Source of the DNA: Plasmodiophora brassicae
Taxonomy: Eukaryota; Endomyxa: Phytomyxea; Phytomyxea; Plasmodiophorida
Reading direction: 5' to 3'
Length of the DNA: 64,000 bases
NCBI GenBank assembly: GCA_036867785.1
Contig: CP145425.1
Coordinates: 248,001 to 312,000, forward strand
Part shown: piece after piece, positions 1 through 11,374 of the stretch
Position numbering within the stretch: position 1 is the first letter of the stretch
Layout: each line of letters begins with the position of its first letter
Made by a program: the position numbers and the translations under genes
The notes under the pieces: generated by a model
The model's database searches: none
What the model saw: only the letters and a program-made list of their open reading frames with translations
Told to the model about the DNA's origin: nothing

Positions 1-1405
1 GCCGCAGCCAAGTGCAGTGCCGTCTTCCCGTCGTTGTTCCGCGCGTTGACGGCGACCACGGCAACCTGCAGAAACAACTCGACGACGTCGGCGTACCCAG
101 TCGACGCCGCGCGATGCAGGCCCGTGTTGCCGTCTTGGTCGGGCGCATCGACATCGGCGCCCGCGTCGATCAGCAAACGGGCGACGTTCGCGTGCCCCAG
201 GGTTGCCGCCCAGTGCAGCGAGGTGGTCCGCTCCCCATCACGCGCGTTAACATCCGTCCCGTTGGCGCTCAGCAGTATGCGCACGATATCGTCGAACCCG
301 CTCCCGGAAGCGTAGTGCAGGGCGGTCATGCGGATCCCCGACTCGTCGACGCCGACGACCGCGTTGACGTCGACCCCGGCGGTATCAGCGCTAACCAGCA
401 CGTGGACGACCTCCACATGTTGGCCCTCCACGGCCATCGTCAGTGGCGTCCGCGTTCCGTCCCCGAGTGTCGCGTCCGCTTCGATCCCAGCAACATGCAT
501 CAGAACGCTGACGACGTCAGCGTGTCCGTCTGCCGCGGCAGCGTGCAACGGCGTCCAGCCGTTGTCGTCGCGCGCGTTCACAGCGATTCCATGCGCGTTC
601 ACGAGCAGTCGGACAACCCCGACATGACCGTACGTTGCGGCCCAGTGCAACGGCGTCTTCTCCAGGAAATCGAGCGCGTTAACGTCGATCCCAGGCAGAT
701 ACAGCAGCAGTTCAACCAGGAATTCCTCGTCCTTCCGTGCGGCCCAGTGCAAGACGCTGCCGTCGAAGGTCCACCCTGCATCGTTGACCGGAGTGGCATC
801 GATCCCGAGGACCAGAGACGTACGACACATCTGGGCGATTGCCTTCCGGTACTCGTTCTGGGCAACCTGGGTCAGGCGGGCGACCCCCATGGCAAACCGG
901 AATGCGTGTCGTGGCAGCAGGTCGTGCATCGCAGGGATATCGATCCAGGAGCGCCTCCTGGACGCGACGGCGATCGACAGCAGGCGCATGTCGAGGTAGT
1001 CTGCTGCTGACAGCAGCCGGCAAACCGACTGGAAGTCCATACTCCTGACCCTGGTTTCGATCCATTCCACAGCGAGTTCGATCTGTTGCCGGGCATGCGG
1101 TAAACGACCGGTATCGGTGCAATTTCGAGGGCTCATGACGCGCGCCTTACATCGTGGACCTCGAATCTCGTGACGAACGGAATGACCGCCTGCAACTCGG
1201 TACTGTTGACGTTGGGGAGGGGCACGAATTCAACGCTGGCGCCGAGCTCAGCAATCAGGTTCTTTACGACCGGGGAGTGAGCAACGATGTCCTGCGTGCC
1301 GACGACGTGGTCAACGCCGTCACCGCTGCGAAGCCTGACGGCGTCGCCCGCACAGCCCACGACAATCGTCACAAAAAGGGAACGCAGCACGACCAGGACG
1401 GGCAT
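1..1405 (-). CDS. SKP1-like domain fused to ankyrin repeats (C-terminus off the left edge)
   Basis: Two exons joined by a 68-nt GT-AG intron (1083-1150). Exon 1 carries the N-terminal half of a SKP1/POZ fold (VRLRSGDGVDHVV, then VPLPNVNSTELQAVI, which contains the SKP1 signature VPLPNVN). Exon 2 opens with the SKP1 C-terminal helices (VCRLLSAADYLDMRLL, compare SKP1 LAANYLDIKGLL). About eight ankyrin repeats follow, for example TPLHWAATYGHVGVVRLL and TALHYASGSGFDDIVRIL, the last cut by the window edge. SKP1 is the cullin-1 adaptor that binds F-box proteins; ankyrin repeats bind partners. I infer a ubiquitin-ligase adaptor carrying its own substrate-binding repeats. The start at 1405 is the Met nearest the SKP1 fold. 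The long plus-strand open frame over this region is antisense to the repeats. At least 445 residues. Confidence 0.82.
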
Positions 1406-1878
1406 CGCGATCGCTAGCTTGAGATGTCGCGCGGCCTGTGCTTCGCTGATGGACGCAGTCGCCCAGGCGCCGACCGGCAGGTAGAACGCGCGTTCGAGTC
1501 GATGACTGTTTGGCCTGGCGGCCCGCTCTCCGCGCAACACTCGAATGGCGCCCCACACTCCTCCAGTACTGCCGCGTGTGCTTGCTAGTAATGTTGACCC
1601 GGCGCCCAGGCCCGGCTCAGTGATACCTAATCCCGGGTTGCCTGTCGCAGCAGCGGTATCGATCCCGAGCAACTCGCAGCGGAATCACAGGCGCTTCGGC
1701 CCCCGGAAGCATCAGCGGTTCCGCACGAAGGGAAACACGGCCTGTGACGTCGCGTCCGATCAACGAAGACGTATACTTTCGTACACTGCATCCTTGTCGT
1801 TTAGCGGGCAGGGGCGGCCTTCAACGTCCTCCAGCAGCCGAACGAAACCACAGTGCAGTGCGGGCCACTTCATTTCGG
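1406..1878. other. Intergenic, no gene recognised
   Basis: Short overlapping open frames only, none resembling a known protein. It lies between the SKP1-ankyrin start and the end of the WD40 gene, so it should hold the promoter of the former and the 3' end of the latter. Confidence 0.5.
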
Positions 1879-3283
1879 TCACTTTTTCTTCTTCTTTCCC
1901 TTCTTGCCGCCCTTCTTCTTCGTCGACTTGGAGGCCGCCGCCTCCTCGGCCGCTTTCAGCGCCCACTGCTCCATCACGGCGCGTTTCTCTTCCGCGGCTT
2001 TCTGCTGACGGGCGGCGATGTTCGCCTCGATCGCACCGACGTCGTACCTAACGACACGCCGTTTAGAGAGCGGAACCTCCACGACGCTCGGCTGTCGCTG
2101 ACTTCCTCAAAGACCCCTCGGCGTCGGCCGTGAACAGGCTCTTTCCGTTGCATGCCATCTGCAGGATGCCGAACGAGTGCCCGCACAGCTTGTCCTGCGC
2201 TTCGCCGGTCAGCACGTCGAACACGCGCACCTGCGTGTCGTCGCTGGCGCTGTACAGGCGCCCGTTGATCGTCATGATCTGGTTGACGACGTCACGGTGC
2301 CCGGTGTATCGTCGGACGGGGTCCCTTCTCGTCGGGTACCTCGTGTCCAGCATCGAGATCGACGCCTGGCCGTGCGCCACGAACAGGTTCGGGTCCGCCA
2401 GCAGGAACGACCTTCGCGTTCACAGCGGTTAGCCGTTGCGGGCAGTCAACGGGGAACGACGTGACGACGCGCGTACCTGACGGGCGACTGGCCACCTTCA
2501 TCGGTGTGCAGCACCATCGCGCAATCGGCCTGTCGAAGGTCGATCAGGCGCAGGCGCCCGTCCCAGGCGCCGGTCCAGACGGAGTGCCCCGTCTCGCCGA
2601 CCACCTGCAGGTGCGCGATCGGGCACGCACACGCCGAGTACGCGTGCTGGACGACCTGCTTGCCGAGGTCCAGCACGCGCACGTACCCGTCGTACCCGCT
2701 GGTAAACACTGCACAGAACGCGTCGGCGTGGATCGGCGTCGGACGAACCGGGGCGCCACGTACCCGCTGCTGATCGGCAGACGACGCGGCTGAGCTTAAC
2801 CGGCGTACTCGTGAGCGTCATCGACGCGGTCTGGTTGCCGAACTCGTTCCAGACGGCGACGCTGCCGGTGGCGTCCCCGGTCACGAACAGGTCGTCGTCG
2901 TTCAGCAGGTCGGCAGACGACGTCGGGCAGGCGCCCAGCTGGGCGTCGTGCTCGATCACGCCGGCATCGTTCCAGGAGCGAACGGCGCCGCGCGACGTGA
3001 ACGCGTAGATCGACGGGGAGTCAGGGACGCTTCGCAGCGTGACAATCGGCGCGCGAAGCACGTCGACCTCGCGCCCGATGTAGTATGGCGCCTCGACGGC
3101 AACGCTGCCCGACGGGTCGTCGTACCCGGCCAGCGCCGCCATCGTCGACGCGTACAACGACGATGTCGGCACGGACGCGTCGACCTCGTCATCGACGTTG
3201 TCGCCCTCGGCGCCTTCGTCGTCGTCGTCGATCGCCTTGTCGAAGACGTTCAGGCTGTCGATCCTGTCGATAGCGGTCGCCAT
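1879..3283 (-). CDS. WD40-repeat protein with acidic N-terminus and lysine-rich tail
   Basis: Multi-exon. The N-terminus (start 3283) has an acidic run (DKAIDDDDEGAEGDNVDDE), then a beta-propeller: LFVTGDATGSVAVWN, FTSGYDGYVRVLDLG, VWTGAWDGRLRLIDL, LYSASDDTQVRVFDV and LFTADAEGSLRKYDV. The last blade is completed by splicing over an intron of about 56 nt near 2050-2110, leading into an Ala/Glu-rich helix and a terminal poly-lysine stretch (GGKKGKKKKK). Propellers of this type are protein-binding scaffolds. I cannot assign a family. It is transcribed head-to-tail with the dynein-arm gene upstream, which hints at, but does not show, a flagellar role. Inner exon borders are approximate. Confidence 0.72.
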
Positions 3284-3334
3284 CGCGAGTACCCAGTGAT
3301 CACCGCCTATTAGGGGCGCCGCCAGTCCAGCGTT

Positions 3335-5124
3335 TTATCGAGTTTGTCGTATGGGTGGGGCGCTCCTCACGTTCCGCACGTATCGCGTGGCCGGACGCGC
3401 GTCATCGTCATCGCTGCCGACGTCGCTGCGGACGACACTCTCCAGCGGTTCGTCTGCTGTCGTCGGCAGGTCGATCTGGACGTCGTCGACGAACCCGATG
3501 GCGTCCAGGTCAACGGGTTCGGGTTCGTCCTGGTTCGTATCGTATAGTTCGTCGAGCATCGCGTACGTGCACTGCTCCAGGCATCGCAGCTGGCTGATGA
3601 CATCGCAGTCGTCCGGTACTCGGAATCGGTTCGCGGGCAGCCCCGCCAGGACGCCTTCCACCGGGTCCCGTAGCTGGTCCAGCTCGTACTGCAGGTCGTT
3701 GTACTCGGCATCGAGGTGCTGAACCCGCGTATGCATCGCCTCGTAGGCAGACACGAGGTCGCTGACCGGCCGGACGGTCCTAATGGCCCTGGGGGCCTCC
3801 ACGCTGCGTTCGTGTTCGGTGCCGCCGCCGCCCTCGACGTCGTCCAGCTTAACGGTGTCCTCCAGCGCGTCCCTCTGCTGGCGCAGTTCGTTCATCAGCT
3901 CGAAGCTGGCGTAGTTGGTGTCCTCGGCCTCCAGCATCCGTTCGATGACCGTGTCGATGTTGTCGGTGCCGACCTGCGATGCGAATATCAGGGCGCAGCT
4001 CATATATGACTGCGTCGTCCCCGCCGACCGCAGAGCAGATCGTTCGCAGGCGCGCGTCCATTGCACGAAGCCGGTGCTCGGTGTCGCGAATGTTGCAGCG
4101 CAGGGCGGCGCGCGTCCATCGCGCCCTGGCGAACTTCCGCCGAAGGTGGGCCTCGCTGCGCAGGATCAGGACGTTGCCGATCGCGCCGGCGCGATGCGCG
4201 TCCTTCGGGATCCGGCTGGCCCGACTGTCGACGATCAGGCGCCTCGCCTGCCGCTCCTCGAACGCCTGCTGGTACTTCTTCAGGGCAGCGACCTGGAACC
4301 GCTCCTGGTCCATGACGTGGCACAGGTCCAGCCACTCCTGCTCGAACTCCTCGAAGTGCTCCATCATGACCTGCCGCGCAACGTGAAGCTCCGCCTGCGA
4401 TCGCGATCGCCCATCGAACATCGCCATGGACCGCTTGATCGTGTCGGTGATGGTGGCCCGCTGCGCCTTCTGCTCCTGTGACAATTGTTCCACGACGCTC
4501 TGCAGGAAGGCGACCTCCTTCGCCGCTGATGCCGAATGCAATTTCATCTCACGAACCTTCGTATCCGTCTGACAAGGTCATCGTCAGCAACGCGTTGCTG
4601 TGCAGCGTTCGACCGGACCACCTGGTTGATGCAGGTCAAGGCGTGCATCTGGCGCTTGGCGAGGACGCCTTCAATAACGGCGAATCGTTTCAGCTCGTCG
4701 ACCAGCGATAGCTGTTTCGTGTTCTGGATCAGTTTCTGCATCTCCTCGATGCGCAGGTCGGCCTCGCAGATCGCCAGTTTGATCTGCTCGAGGGCGACGT
4801 TCACCGCATCCGCCTGCTCGATGATCGTCTTCAGCTGTTGAAGGTGGTCAGCTGATGAAATGGGAGACGTCAAAGGAGCGCGCGCACCCGTTTGTTGGAT
4901 GGCGATGGTTTAAAGTCTCGCGCGACGCGAACGTTGAATTCCATATCGTGGCGTAAGCGCTCGTTGTCCTCGGCGAGTAGGCGGATCTGCTGGCACTGGT
5001 TGCGCTGGTCGAACGACGAGAATCGGTCTCGTGCCAGCGACGATAACGACCGGAACATGTGCCGCACGTCGGATAACGAGGCATCGTCGGCGGCAGCGCC
5101 CATGACGACCTGCTTATTCGTCAT
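3335..5124 (-). CDS. Outer dynein arm docking complex coiled coil (ODAD1/CCDC63-like)
   Basis: At least four exons, almost all coiled coil. Exon 1 (5124 down) holds heptads such as QQIRLLAEDNERLRHDMEF; the join to exon 2 is well placed by a 56-nt intron ending in CAG (LKTIIEQADAVNVALEQIK follows). A later exon carries NIDTVIERMLEAEDTN then YASFELMNELRQQRDALE. This resembles the conserved block of the Chlamydomonas DC2 / CCDC63 / CCDC114 family (a segment like EEENFALFNYINELN). Family members anchor outer dynein arms to axonemal doublet microtubules. The C-terminus is acidic and probably disordered. The reading frame changes at exon joins, so inner borders are approximate. It implies a motile flagellum at some life stage. 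Confidence 0.72.
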
Positions 5125-6090
5125 ACCCGATTAGGCGAGTGCAATCGATCCCTATACAACCTGCAGCATATTGCCCATCTATAGATCGAATGAACATACT
5201 AGTACCCTCCAACGAAGGCGCCAGGAACAAGGTGCGCGAGGCCAGTATGAATCGAATGTGGTCCACCCAGAAACATTCAGAGAGTCGATAAAGGCCGAGG
5301 ACAACCAGTGTCTGGAATGTAGATATCCCAGTCGTATCGGTCGGTGGCGCCTTGATCCTGCTAGCACTGCGCCGTCGGTGGCAACACAATGAAACAGTAC
5401 AACCCACATACGAGACCGCCGTGTGCGTCCAAACGCCGACAGTCAGGGACCTCCTGTCTCCGAACAATCGGGTTCGTCTGAGATGCGCACCACAGCGTGA
5501 AGAGCTGGGTACACCGAATCCGACAAGGCACGGGGAACATTATCTCAATCAAGAATCAATGATCGGCCTGGGACCGATCATCCGACGCATAACACAAATC
5601 TGTCTCATTGCCGACCAGGCCAGGGTGCTGATTATATGCAAGCCTGCAGGTCTTGTAACCGTCATGGGGATGCTCTCGGTGGTGACAATGAACGGGCAGT
5701 TGTTTGACGGTCAATGTCGCAATCCAGATCAAGCGTGGCCGACACCAGTGCGACTGTGGCCATCAGCGAACCTTGCTTGCGCGAAGAAGAGCCACCATCA
5801 CCCCTGGTCGCGATACAAGTCAGCGAATAGCTTGTCCTGGGAACCGCCGGTTCGGACGAGCGATATTCCGGCAGGAGCGACCACCAAACCAGGGCACACG
5901 TTCACCCTGCACACGCGTACCTATGGCCAGAGACTGCTGTAGCGTCTGGGGAGTACAGACCAGGCGGCGCGCCAGTATCGTCACACTGATTGGCACAACG
6001 CCTGCAACGTTCGTCGGTGCGGATGAACGGCGGGCCGATTGACAACGGGTGCTTCGTACTTCTTCAGAAATAGCCCGTCCAGGTCCAGCG
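5125..6090. other. Intergenic, nothing recognised
   Basis: 966 bases between two divergent genes. A 196-residue plus-strand frame (5352-5942) has no recognisable domain and uneven composition; I do not call it. The region should contain the promoters of both flanking genes. Confidence 0.5.
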
Positions 6091-8028
6091 ATGGCGTCCG
6101 TCGCCGCCGCCGCCGCCGCCGCCGGGTCCATCGTCGATCGTCTGGTGGCGCGCCTGCGACCCGACCTGTCGTGCTCGTCCTGGTCGGACCGATGCGACTG
6201 CGAACGTTGCTGTGGCACGCCCCTGTTGATACGATCGCGTGTAGCCATTCGTTGCCGGCCGAGTCGTACTCGCTGGTCACCTGCGACCATGCCGTCTGCA
6301 GGTCCACGATCGCGATGCCAATGTGTGTGTGGCCCCACGACAATGCGTCCCTGAACGCGTGCGTTTGTGTGTGATCAGGGCGTGCAGAGACGACCTCCTG
6401 GACCGCTTGCCGCTGACGTGTCCTGTCTGTGGCGTCCACGTCTGGCGGGATCGCATCCGGCCGTGTGTGCCCGTCTCGAACGTCGCCCGTCATCTCGCCG
6501 TGCTACTCGAAGAGCACCGAACACGGCAGGGCGGCGACGACGAAGCGGAGCGGACGTCCCGGCGACATGAGCAGCGGCAACATCGCCCATCGTTAGACGA
6601 GGCGGACAGGCCACCGGCGGACGACGACGACGATATCGTCGTACAGTGGTCGGATGCGTCGCCGGGACCGTCGCAGAACGACGCAGGGACCAGCGAGGTA
6701 CTGTTTGGGCAGATCCCGTTGACGTCCGACCGATGATCTCACACATGAGGCGCTCAGGGACAGTCCGTTGTCGAAGTCGTCCCCGAGACGCAAGAATTCG
6801 CCAGCGGCCATGCGTGCCCCGACTCTGCCTGGCCGTCGCCGTCGCCAGGGACGAGTAATCGGAAGGCCAGTGCCCGTTGTATGCCCTTCCTGGGTGCTCC
6901 TCTCATCACGATTGCTGACAGGCCGTCGTATCCGTCGACTCCCTGGAACGCCATCAGGAGCGCCTCAGTGCATCGTTCGATGTCATGGGCATTAGTGGGG
7001 GACTGTCGGCGACGTCTGGGAACCCAGTCGTGCTCGCCGCCGGGTCTGTCCCAGAACCAGCACCCGTCCGTGGTGCGGCGGCCGTCCCCTCCGACGACGA
7101 ACCACGACGTACGTCAGCCATGTCCCTGTACAGTAACGTTCGTCGATGGTTGCTGATCATCTGTGAAGCGCCCGCGCCGAACGTGCACCGACCGCGTCCA
7201 GTGCGGTACCAGTTCTCGGGCATCCAGAAGGTTGTCTGAGACGCCCGGATACGGTTACGACGTGGCTGACGGCTTTGGATAATTGCAGGCGGGTCCACTC
7301 GCCGTACACTGCAAGAGCCTCGGTGGGATCAGCGCCCGATCGGACAGCGACATGACGCACCTGATTTGTTTCGTCGACGAACGGCGCCTGGCGAAACGCA
7401 CGCTCAAGTACATGCATGCGGTCGCACGTGGCATCTGGGTCGTGTCGTCCGACTGTCAGTGCACCTTGGCCGTTGACCGCTCGTCGGCTCATTGTGGGTG
7501 CGCCTGTCTGCGTAGGGGTTGCTGAGTCGGCCGCGGCGGGGCGCTGGCTCGACGAAGAACCGTTCGAGGTGCAAGGCGATTCGTCAACACCGGATGCGAC
7601 CGGTGCCCCGAGGCAGTCCAGGGTACCCCTGTAGTCCCTTGCAGAAGTGGTCGTTCCAGCTGACGTCGTCGTCGTCGTCGCGTTGTAGTTTTGCCTGGCG
7701 AGGGTGTTCGCTGGGATGCGGTTCGTCCTGGACAAGGACGATCCCAAGGTGCCTGACCTGGCCGAACTGATCGCGTTTGCTGGTGGCGCTGTCGTGCCAC
7801 GCGGCGAGGCCGCCTTCTGCATGATCTGTGCCCATGATCTCGCGCTATCCAGGTACGTCGCGCGCGTCGTCGTCGCCCCCGCTCGCAGCTGACCGCGAAC
7901 CGGACAGGGCGCAGAAGATCGTCCTGGATTACAACACGATCCCCGTATCGCTCGCCTGGGTCTTCGACTCCGTCAGCCGATACACCGTCTGTGACACGCG
8001 CCCGTATCGGCTTGATCTCGACCAGTAA
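6091..8028 (+). CDS. BRCA1-like protein: N-terminal RING finger, two C-terminal BRCT domains
   Basis: The RING is assembled from three exons: CSSC, 13 residues, CDHAVCRAC, 14 residues, CPVC, i.e. C-x2-C, C-x-H-x2-C-x2-C, C-x2-C, with two introns (6183-6244 and 6302-6378) at sites that restore the frame. BRCA1 has the same layout (CDHIFC). A charged disordered middle follows. BRCT1 uses introns 7231-7288 and 7455-7515 and reads QFSGIQK, RTLKYMHAVARGIWVVSSDW, then GRWLDEEPFEV. BRCT2 (introns 7623-7688, 7828-7888) reads VFAGMRFVLDKDDPK, LAELIAFAGGAVV and IPVSLAWVFDSVSRYTV, ending at the TAA of 8028. RING plus tandem BRCT is the BRCA1 plan (BARD1 adds ankyrins), implying a nuclear E3 ligase reading phospho-marks in DNA repair. 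Start 6091 or 6049. The exon(s) covering 6700-7150 are uncertain. Confidence 0.82.
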
Positions 8029-8041
8029 TATACAATCCAAA

Positions 8042-8521
8042 TCATCGTGCAGCAGTGGAGCCGCGTTGCAACCCGATCACCTTGTGCAATTTAGGGACTT
8101 CTACACCTGACATCATCGCAGTCAGCGTCCGGTGTTGACCGCGTCGATAGCGATGGACACGGCTGCCTGCGTCCTCTTGGGGGCGCGGCGGGATCGGCCT
8201 CTCGGCTCTGCGAGCGTCGGCGCCAACGCCTGGATCAGCGATATCGACATCGGGGGCGATGATGGCGTCGTCAGCGTCGCCGTTCTCGATGCTGCTCTCG
8301 GGTGGGTTCGCGACGGCATCCTCGCAACTGACCAGCACGGGATAGCCAGGGGCGTGGTCGTCGGCGCCGATTGCGTTCTGCAGTGCTGGTTTAACGGCGT
8401 CGTCCTCGGCGTTCGAGAGACTTGGGTTCGCGGCGCTCAGGAACCCTGCCAGTGCAGGGTCTCGTCGAGGCACGCATGTGCATCGTAGCCGAGTCGTACC
8501 GCGGAGCGTCCAGAGAAACAC
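8042..8521 (-). CDS. Hypothetical acidic protein, possibly one exon of a larger gene
   Basis: A 159-codon minus-strand frame, convergent with the RING-BRCT gene and ending 13 bases from it. Its middle is rich in Asp, Ala and Pro (ENGDADDAIIAPDVDIADP), typical of a disordered segment. A second minus frame over 8122-8319 is also open, so splicing is possible. No domain recognised. It could be non-coding. Confidence 0.3.
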   Translation of the reverse strand: MFLWTLRGTTRLRCTCVPRRDPALAGFLSAANPSLSNAEDDAVKPALQNAIGADDHAPGYPVLVSCEDAVANPPESSIENGDADDAIIAPDVDIADPGVGADARRAERPIPPRPQEDAGSRVHRYRRGQHRTLTAMMSGVEVPKLHKVIGLQRGSTAAR

Positions 8522-9622
8522 CTAATTAACTGGGCATCAGCAGTTGAAGAATGGTCATTGCCGGTCTCGATACCGACCATCACGAACCATCGAGGGAAAT
8601 GTCCTACCCGACGGATGGAACAGGGGGGAGTTGACCACGCCGTTCCAGTCGGGGGCGACGCCACCAAACATGATCAGGGGGATTTATCCAGAGACGGCGA
8701 TTTGATCAGGGGGATTCATCCAAAGACGGCGACTCGTTCGACGGTACGACGTCGATGGACAACCCAACGTTGGGGTTGGGCTCTTCCGGCCTGCAGATGG
8801 GCATAGGCTTGCGCGCGTTCTTCACAATCCAACGGCGCCGAAAGCTGATATCGTTACCACGAAACGTCAGGCAGGGGGTGCATCTCAAACATAGGGACAC
8901 GGTGATGCAGACCTTGACGGAAGCGGGTGCGACGCGTTGCGCTGGTAGTTATCGTCCGTCTTCGAGGGGCCTGGCGGTAGACAACCGAGCGTACCCTGGA
9001 GAGCGACCTCGGCCGTCAGACATTGAGGGAAAACGCTTTTCCGAGCAGGCATCACCTGGGCATCTCCCATCAGATGCTCCGGTTCCCGACGCAAATGACC
9101 AGGACAACAGAGCGAAAACGTCAACGCTCGCCGGTAGATGGCATTCTGTAGGTGGCCCTGGGTAACCACGAAAGAGTCGTCAGCTGTGCACCCCGCGTTG
9201 TCGATATCTGCAGGGACTCTGTGGGCCAGACACAGAGCGTCTGGAAATTCGCTCGTATTCTTGTCGCTGGGAAAATCGTATGCTTTGCAGGCGTTGATCC
9301 CCGTTGCGTAGCGTCCTTGGCATCACGTGCTGCCTTGGTCGGCGCACCCCTCCCTTCCCCCCTCGTCTGTGCCGTGTCACCCTGCCGCTTGCCGGTTTGT
9401 ACGTTTCAAAGTGAGCGCGATCCACTCTACGCACTACAGAAAATGAGCGGCTGGTTCCAGGCGCCAGTTGTCTCTGACTGTGTCTGACTCTGACTGGGAT
9501 CTGACTGGACACTAATAATAGCCACGGACACCGCCCGGACTACCGTACGGTAGTTTGGCTGCACCGACGGCATCCTTGCGACGGATTGGCAGGACTGAAA
9601 TTGCCGAGGTTGCCGAACGTCT
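8522..9622. other. Intergenic, nothing recognised apart from a short tandem duplication
   Basis: About 1.1 kb with only short, unconvincing frames. Holds the 32-bp tandem duplication listed separately and, near 9470-9510, a short CTGACT-rich stretch. Confidence 0.45.
8671..8734. repeat. 32-bp unit, two tandem copies
   Basis: Units 8671-8702 and 8703-8734 both begin TGATCAGGGGGATT and end AGACGGCGA plus two bases; they differ at about three positions. Looks like a recent slippage duplication. Confidence 0.85.
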
Positions 9623-10315
9623 GTGCCTATGGCGCGATTCGCATGGTCGTTGATGATGGCGCTTGCTGCTTTTTGTATTGTGCAGAGGGCGGTCTCCGTG
9701 CACTGCTCGCTCTGCGGGGAGGCGATGGAAAGGACGCTGCGCTGCGGTGGGTGCAAGGCGACCCCGTACTGCTCCGTTAAATGTCAGAGGAAAGACTGGC
9801 CGCGCCACAAGCCGATGTGCAAGACTGATGGTGGACCAAAGCGGGTGTGCGTCGTCAGCAAGCAAGCCGCTACGCAGCGCCCGAACACGCTGGGGTCAGC
9901 TCGATTTGATAACGCGACGAAGGGAATCGTCTCGCTATTGGCCTCTCTGATCGATAATGATAACGTCCTTCCACATGTCGAGTCAAACCCCAGTTTCAAG
10001 GATTCGTTTCAAGCGAAGGTGCAAGCACTGTCGCACGATTTCGAGAGTGTGCTACAGAACTGCTTGGGGACGGAACAGCCGCTCCACCTCATCAAGTACG
10101 TCCGTGAGAACAAGCCTGCGCTGACCGAACGGTGGCTTAAAGTGGTCTTGATCCCTTCGTTTGAGGAAGCGCTACCCAGCCAGGTCGTATCATCTTTTCC
10201 CAATTGGTTCGACCGTGTGACGGAGGAATTGCGTATAATCGCTGAGGAGGTGATCGACGGTGCGTTGCAGTCCCTTGAGGATAGGAAGCATTCTGGCACG
10301 AGCTTCAACAGCTGA
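9623..10315 (+). CDS. MYND zinc-finger protein
   Basis: A complete MYND finger: HCSLCGEAME, LRCGGCKATPYCSVKCQ, then DWPRHKPMC, with all seven Cys and one His in register. MYND fingers bind proline-rich partner peptides. The remaining 170 residues are helical without a recognised domain (ILE/ALS-type amphipathic segments, then FPNWFDRVTEELR). The Met at 9623 gives a hydrophobic leader just before the finger. That leader ends at a strong 3' splice site (TTTTTGTATTGTGCAG, ending about 9686), so the true first exon may lie upstream and the leader be intron. Stop at 10315. Confidence 0.72.
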   Translation: MPMARFAWSLMMALAAFCIVQRAVSVHCSLCGEAMERTLRCGGCKATPYCSVKCQRKDWPRHKPMCKTDGGPKRVCVVSKQAATQRPNTLGSARFDNATKGIVSLLASLIDNDNVLPHVESNPSFKDSFQAKVQALSHDFESVLQNCLGTEQPLHLIKYVRENKPALTERWLKVVLIPSFEEALPSQVVSSFPNWFDRVTEELRIIAEEVIDGALQSLEDRKHSGTSFNS

Positions 10316-11374
10316 GTATGAAGCTATGGTCCCATATCACTACACTGAATTGCCGCGTTTTGTATGTCCCATGAAGCCCCATTGTCGTTAGAGGACATTT
10401 CATGTTTTGTCAGTAGCAAAACCCAATCGACAGGGTGTGAGGGCACGTGCTCGACCCGAACTTATCGGAGTTCCATCATGTTCACAACATCGTCATCGTC
10501 TGCTGTGCCACACTCCTCGTGCAAAAGGTGCTTCACCACGATGTTCGATGGGGATATCGTCGTTTGGCATCGGTATGGGCGTCATCGTCCTGCAGCAGCT
10601 GGTCTGCAACATAAATGTCAGCACTTCCTAATTGCATATTGTGGTCGCTTAAACAAAGGACATCGCGAGCTATTGGACCTGTGTCCAATCGTGTCCGTCC
10701 TATGTGGGTTCGTAGGCGCCTTACGAACGCGTCGCGAAACGTTCTCTTGCGAACGTTTATGGTGCACCACAAAAGGTGGTAAGGTGGTAAGATACTGAAA
10801 GTTTCAAACGGTTTATCGATTTTCAGGAATGAAGATTCACCCGTTTATCGATTTTCAGGAATGACTTCTCGGACCGCGTCATTCTCACGGTTCGTAGTGA
10901 CGACGCCCATGGGATATCAACCGCAAGATCACCGAGATTCTCCCTGTTGAGAAGACCTCCATCTACAGCGCCGGCAAGGTCGCTAAAGTCACGACTAGCC
11001 GCAGGCGCATGTACACCCAATAGCAGAGTTGCTTACCGTTCCCTGCTCAGTGCGGGTTGCTGCCTCCCAAATCGTGCGAAGGCCCCCGGACCGGGGCATT
11101 CGTTTCGGCGATGGGAACACCCTCCTCACCGGGCGTATGCCATTGCATCCTTCGACTCAGCGACGACCGCGGTGGGATCGGTTTCCCTGGACGGGATATT
11201 GGCGATAGATACGTAGAGGGCGGGGAATGGGACTGGGAGTCTGCCGTCTAGGACCCACTCGGCACTCGCGCAACTCCGCTACAACACGACGACGAAGGCG
11301 ACGGCGTGTGTCCGTTGCCCTGCGACGCTCGACACTGACGTACCTAGCGCCACCATCCTAATTGTTCCCGCTGG
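10316..11374. other. Intergenic, no gene recognised
   Basis: Only short frames of mixed composition. Contains a 22-bp direct repeat at 10811-10864. The end abuts the Gemin7-like start codon. Confidence 0.45.
10811..10864. repeat. 22-bp perfect direct repeat
   Basis: GTTTATCGATTTTCAGGAAT followed by GA occurs at 10811-10832 and again at 10843-10864, 32 bp apart. Function unknown; the repeat includes a polypyrimidine-CAG resembling a 3' splice site. Confidence 0.85.

Noticed and set aside
12-1010. 332-residue plus-strand open frame
   Set aside because: It is the antisense of a regular ankyrin-repeat frame; the minus frame has recognisable ankyrin consensus and a SKP1 domain.
5981-6493. Minus-strand frame with an Arg run
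   Set aside because: The Arg run is antisense of a GCC/CGC repeat coding Ala in the RING-BRCT gene, whose spliced frame gives a perfect RING here.
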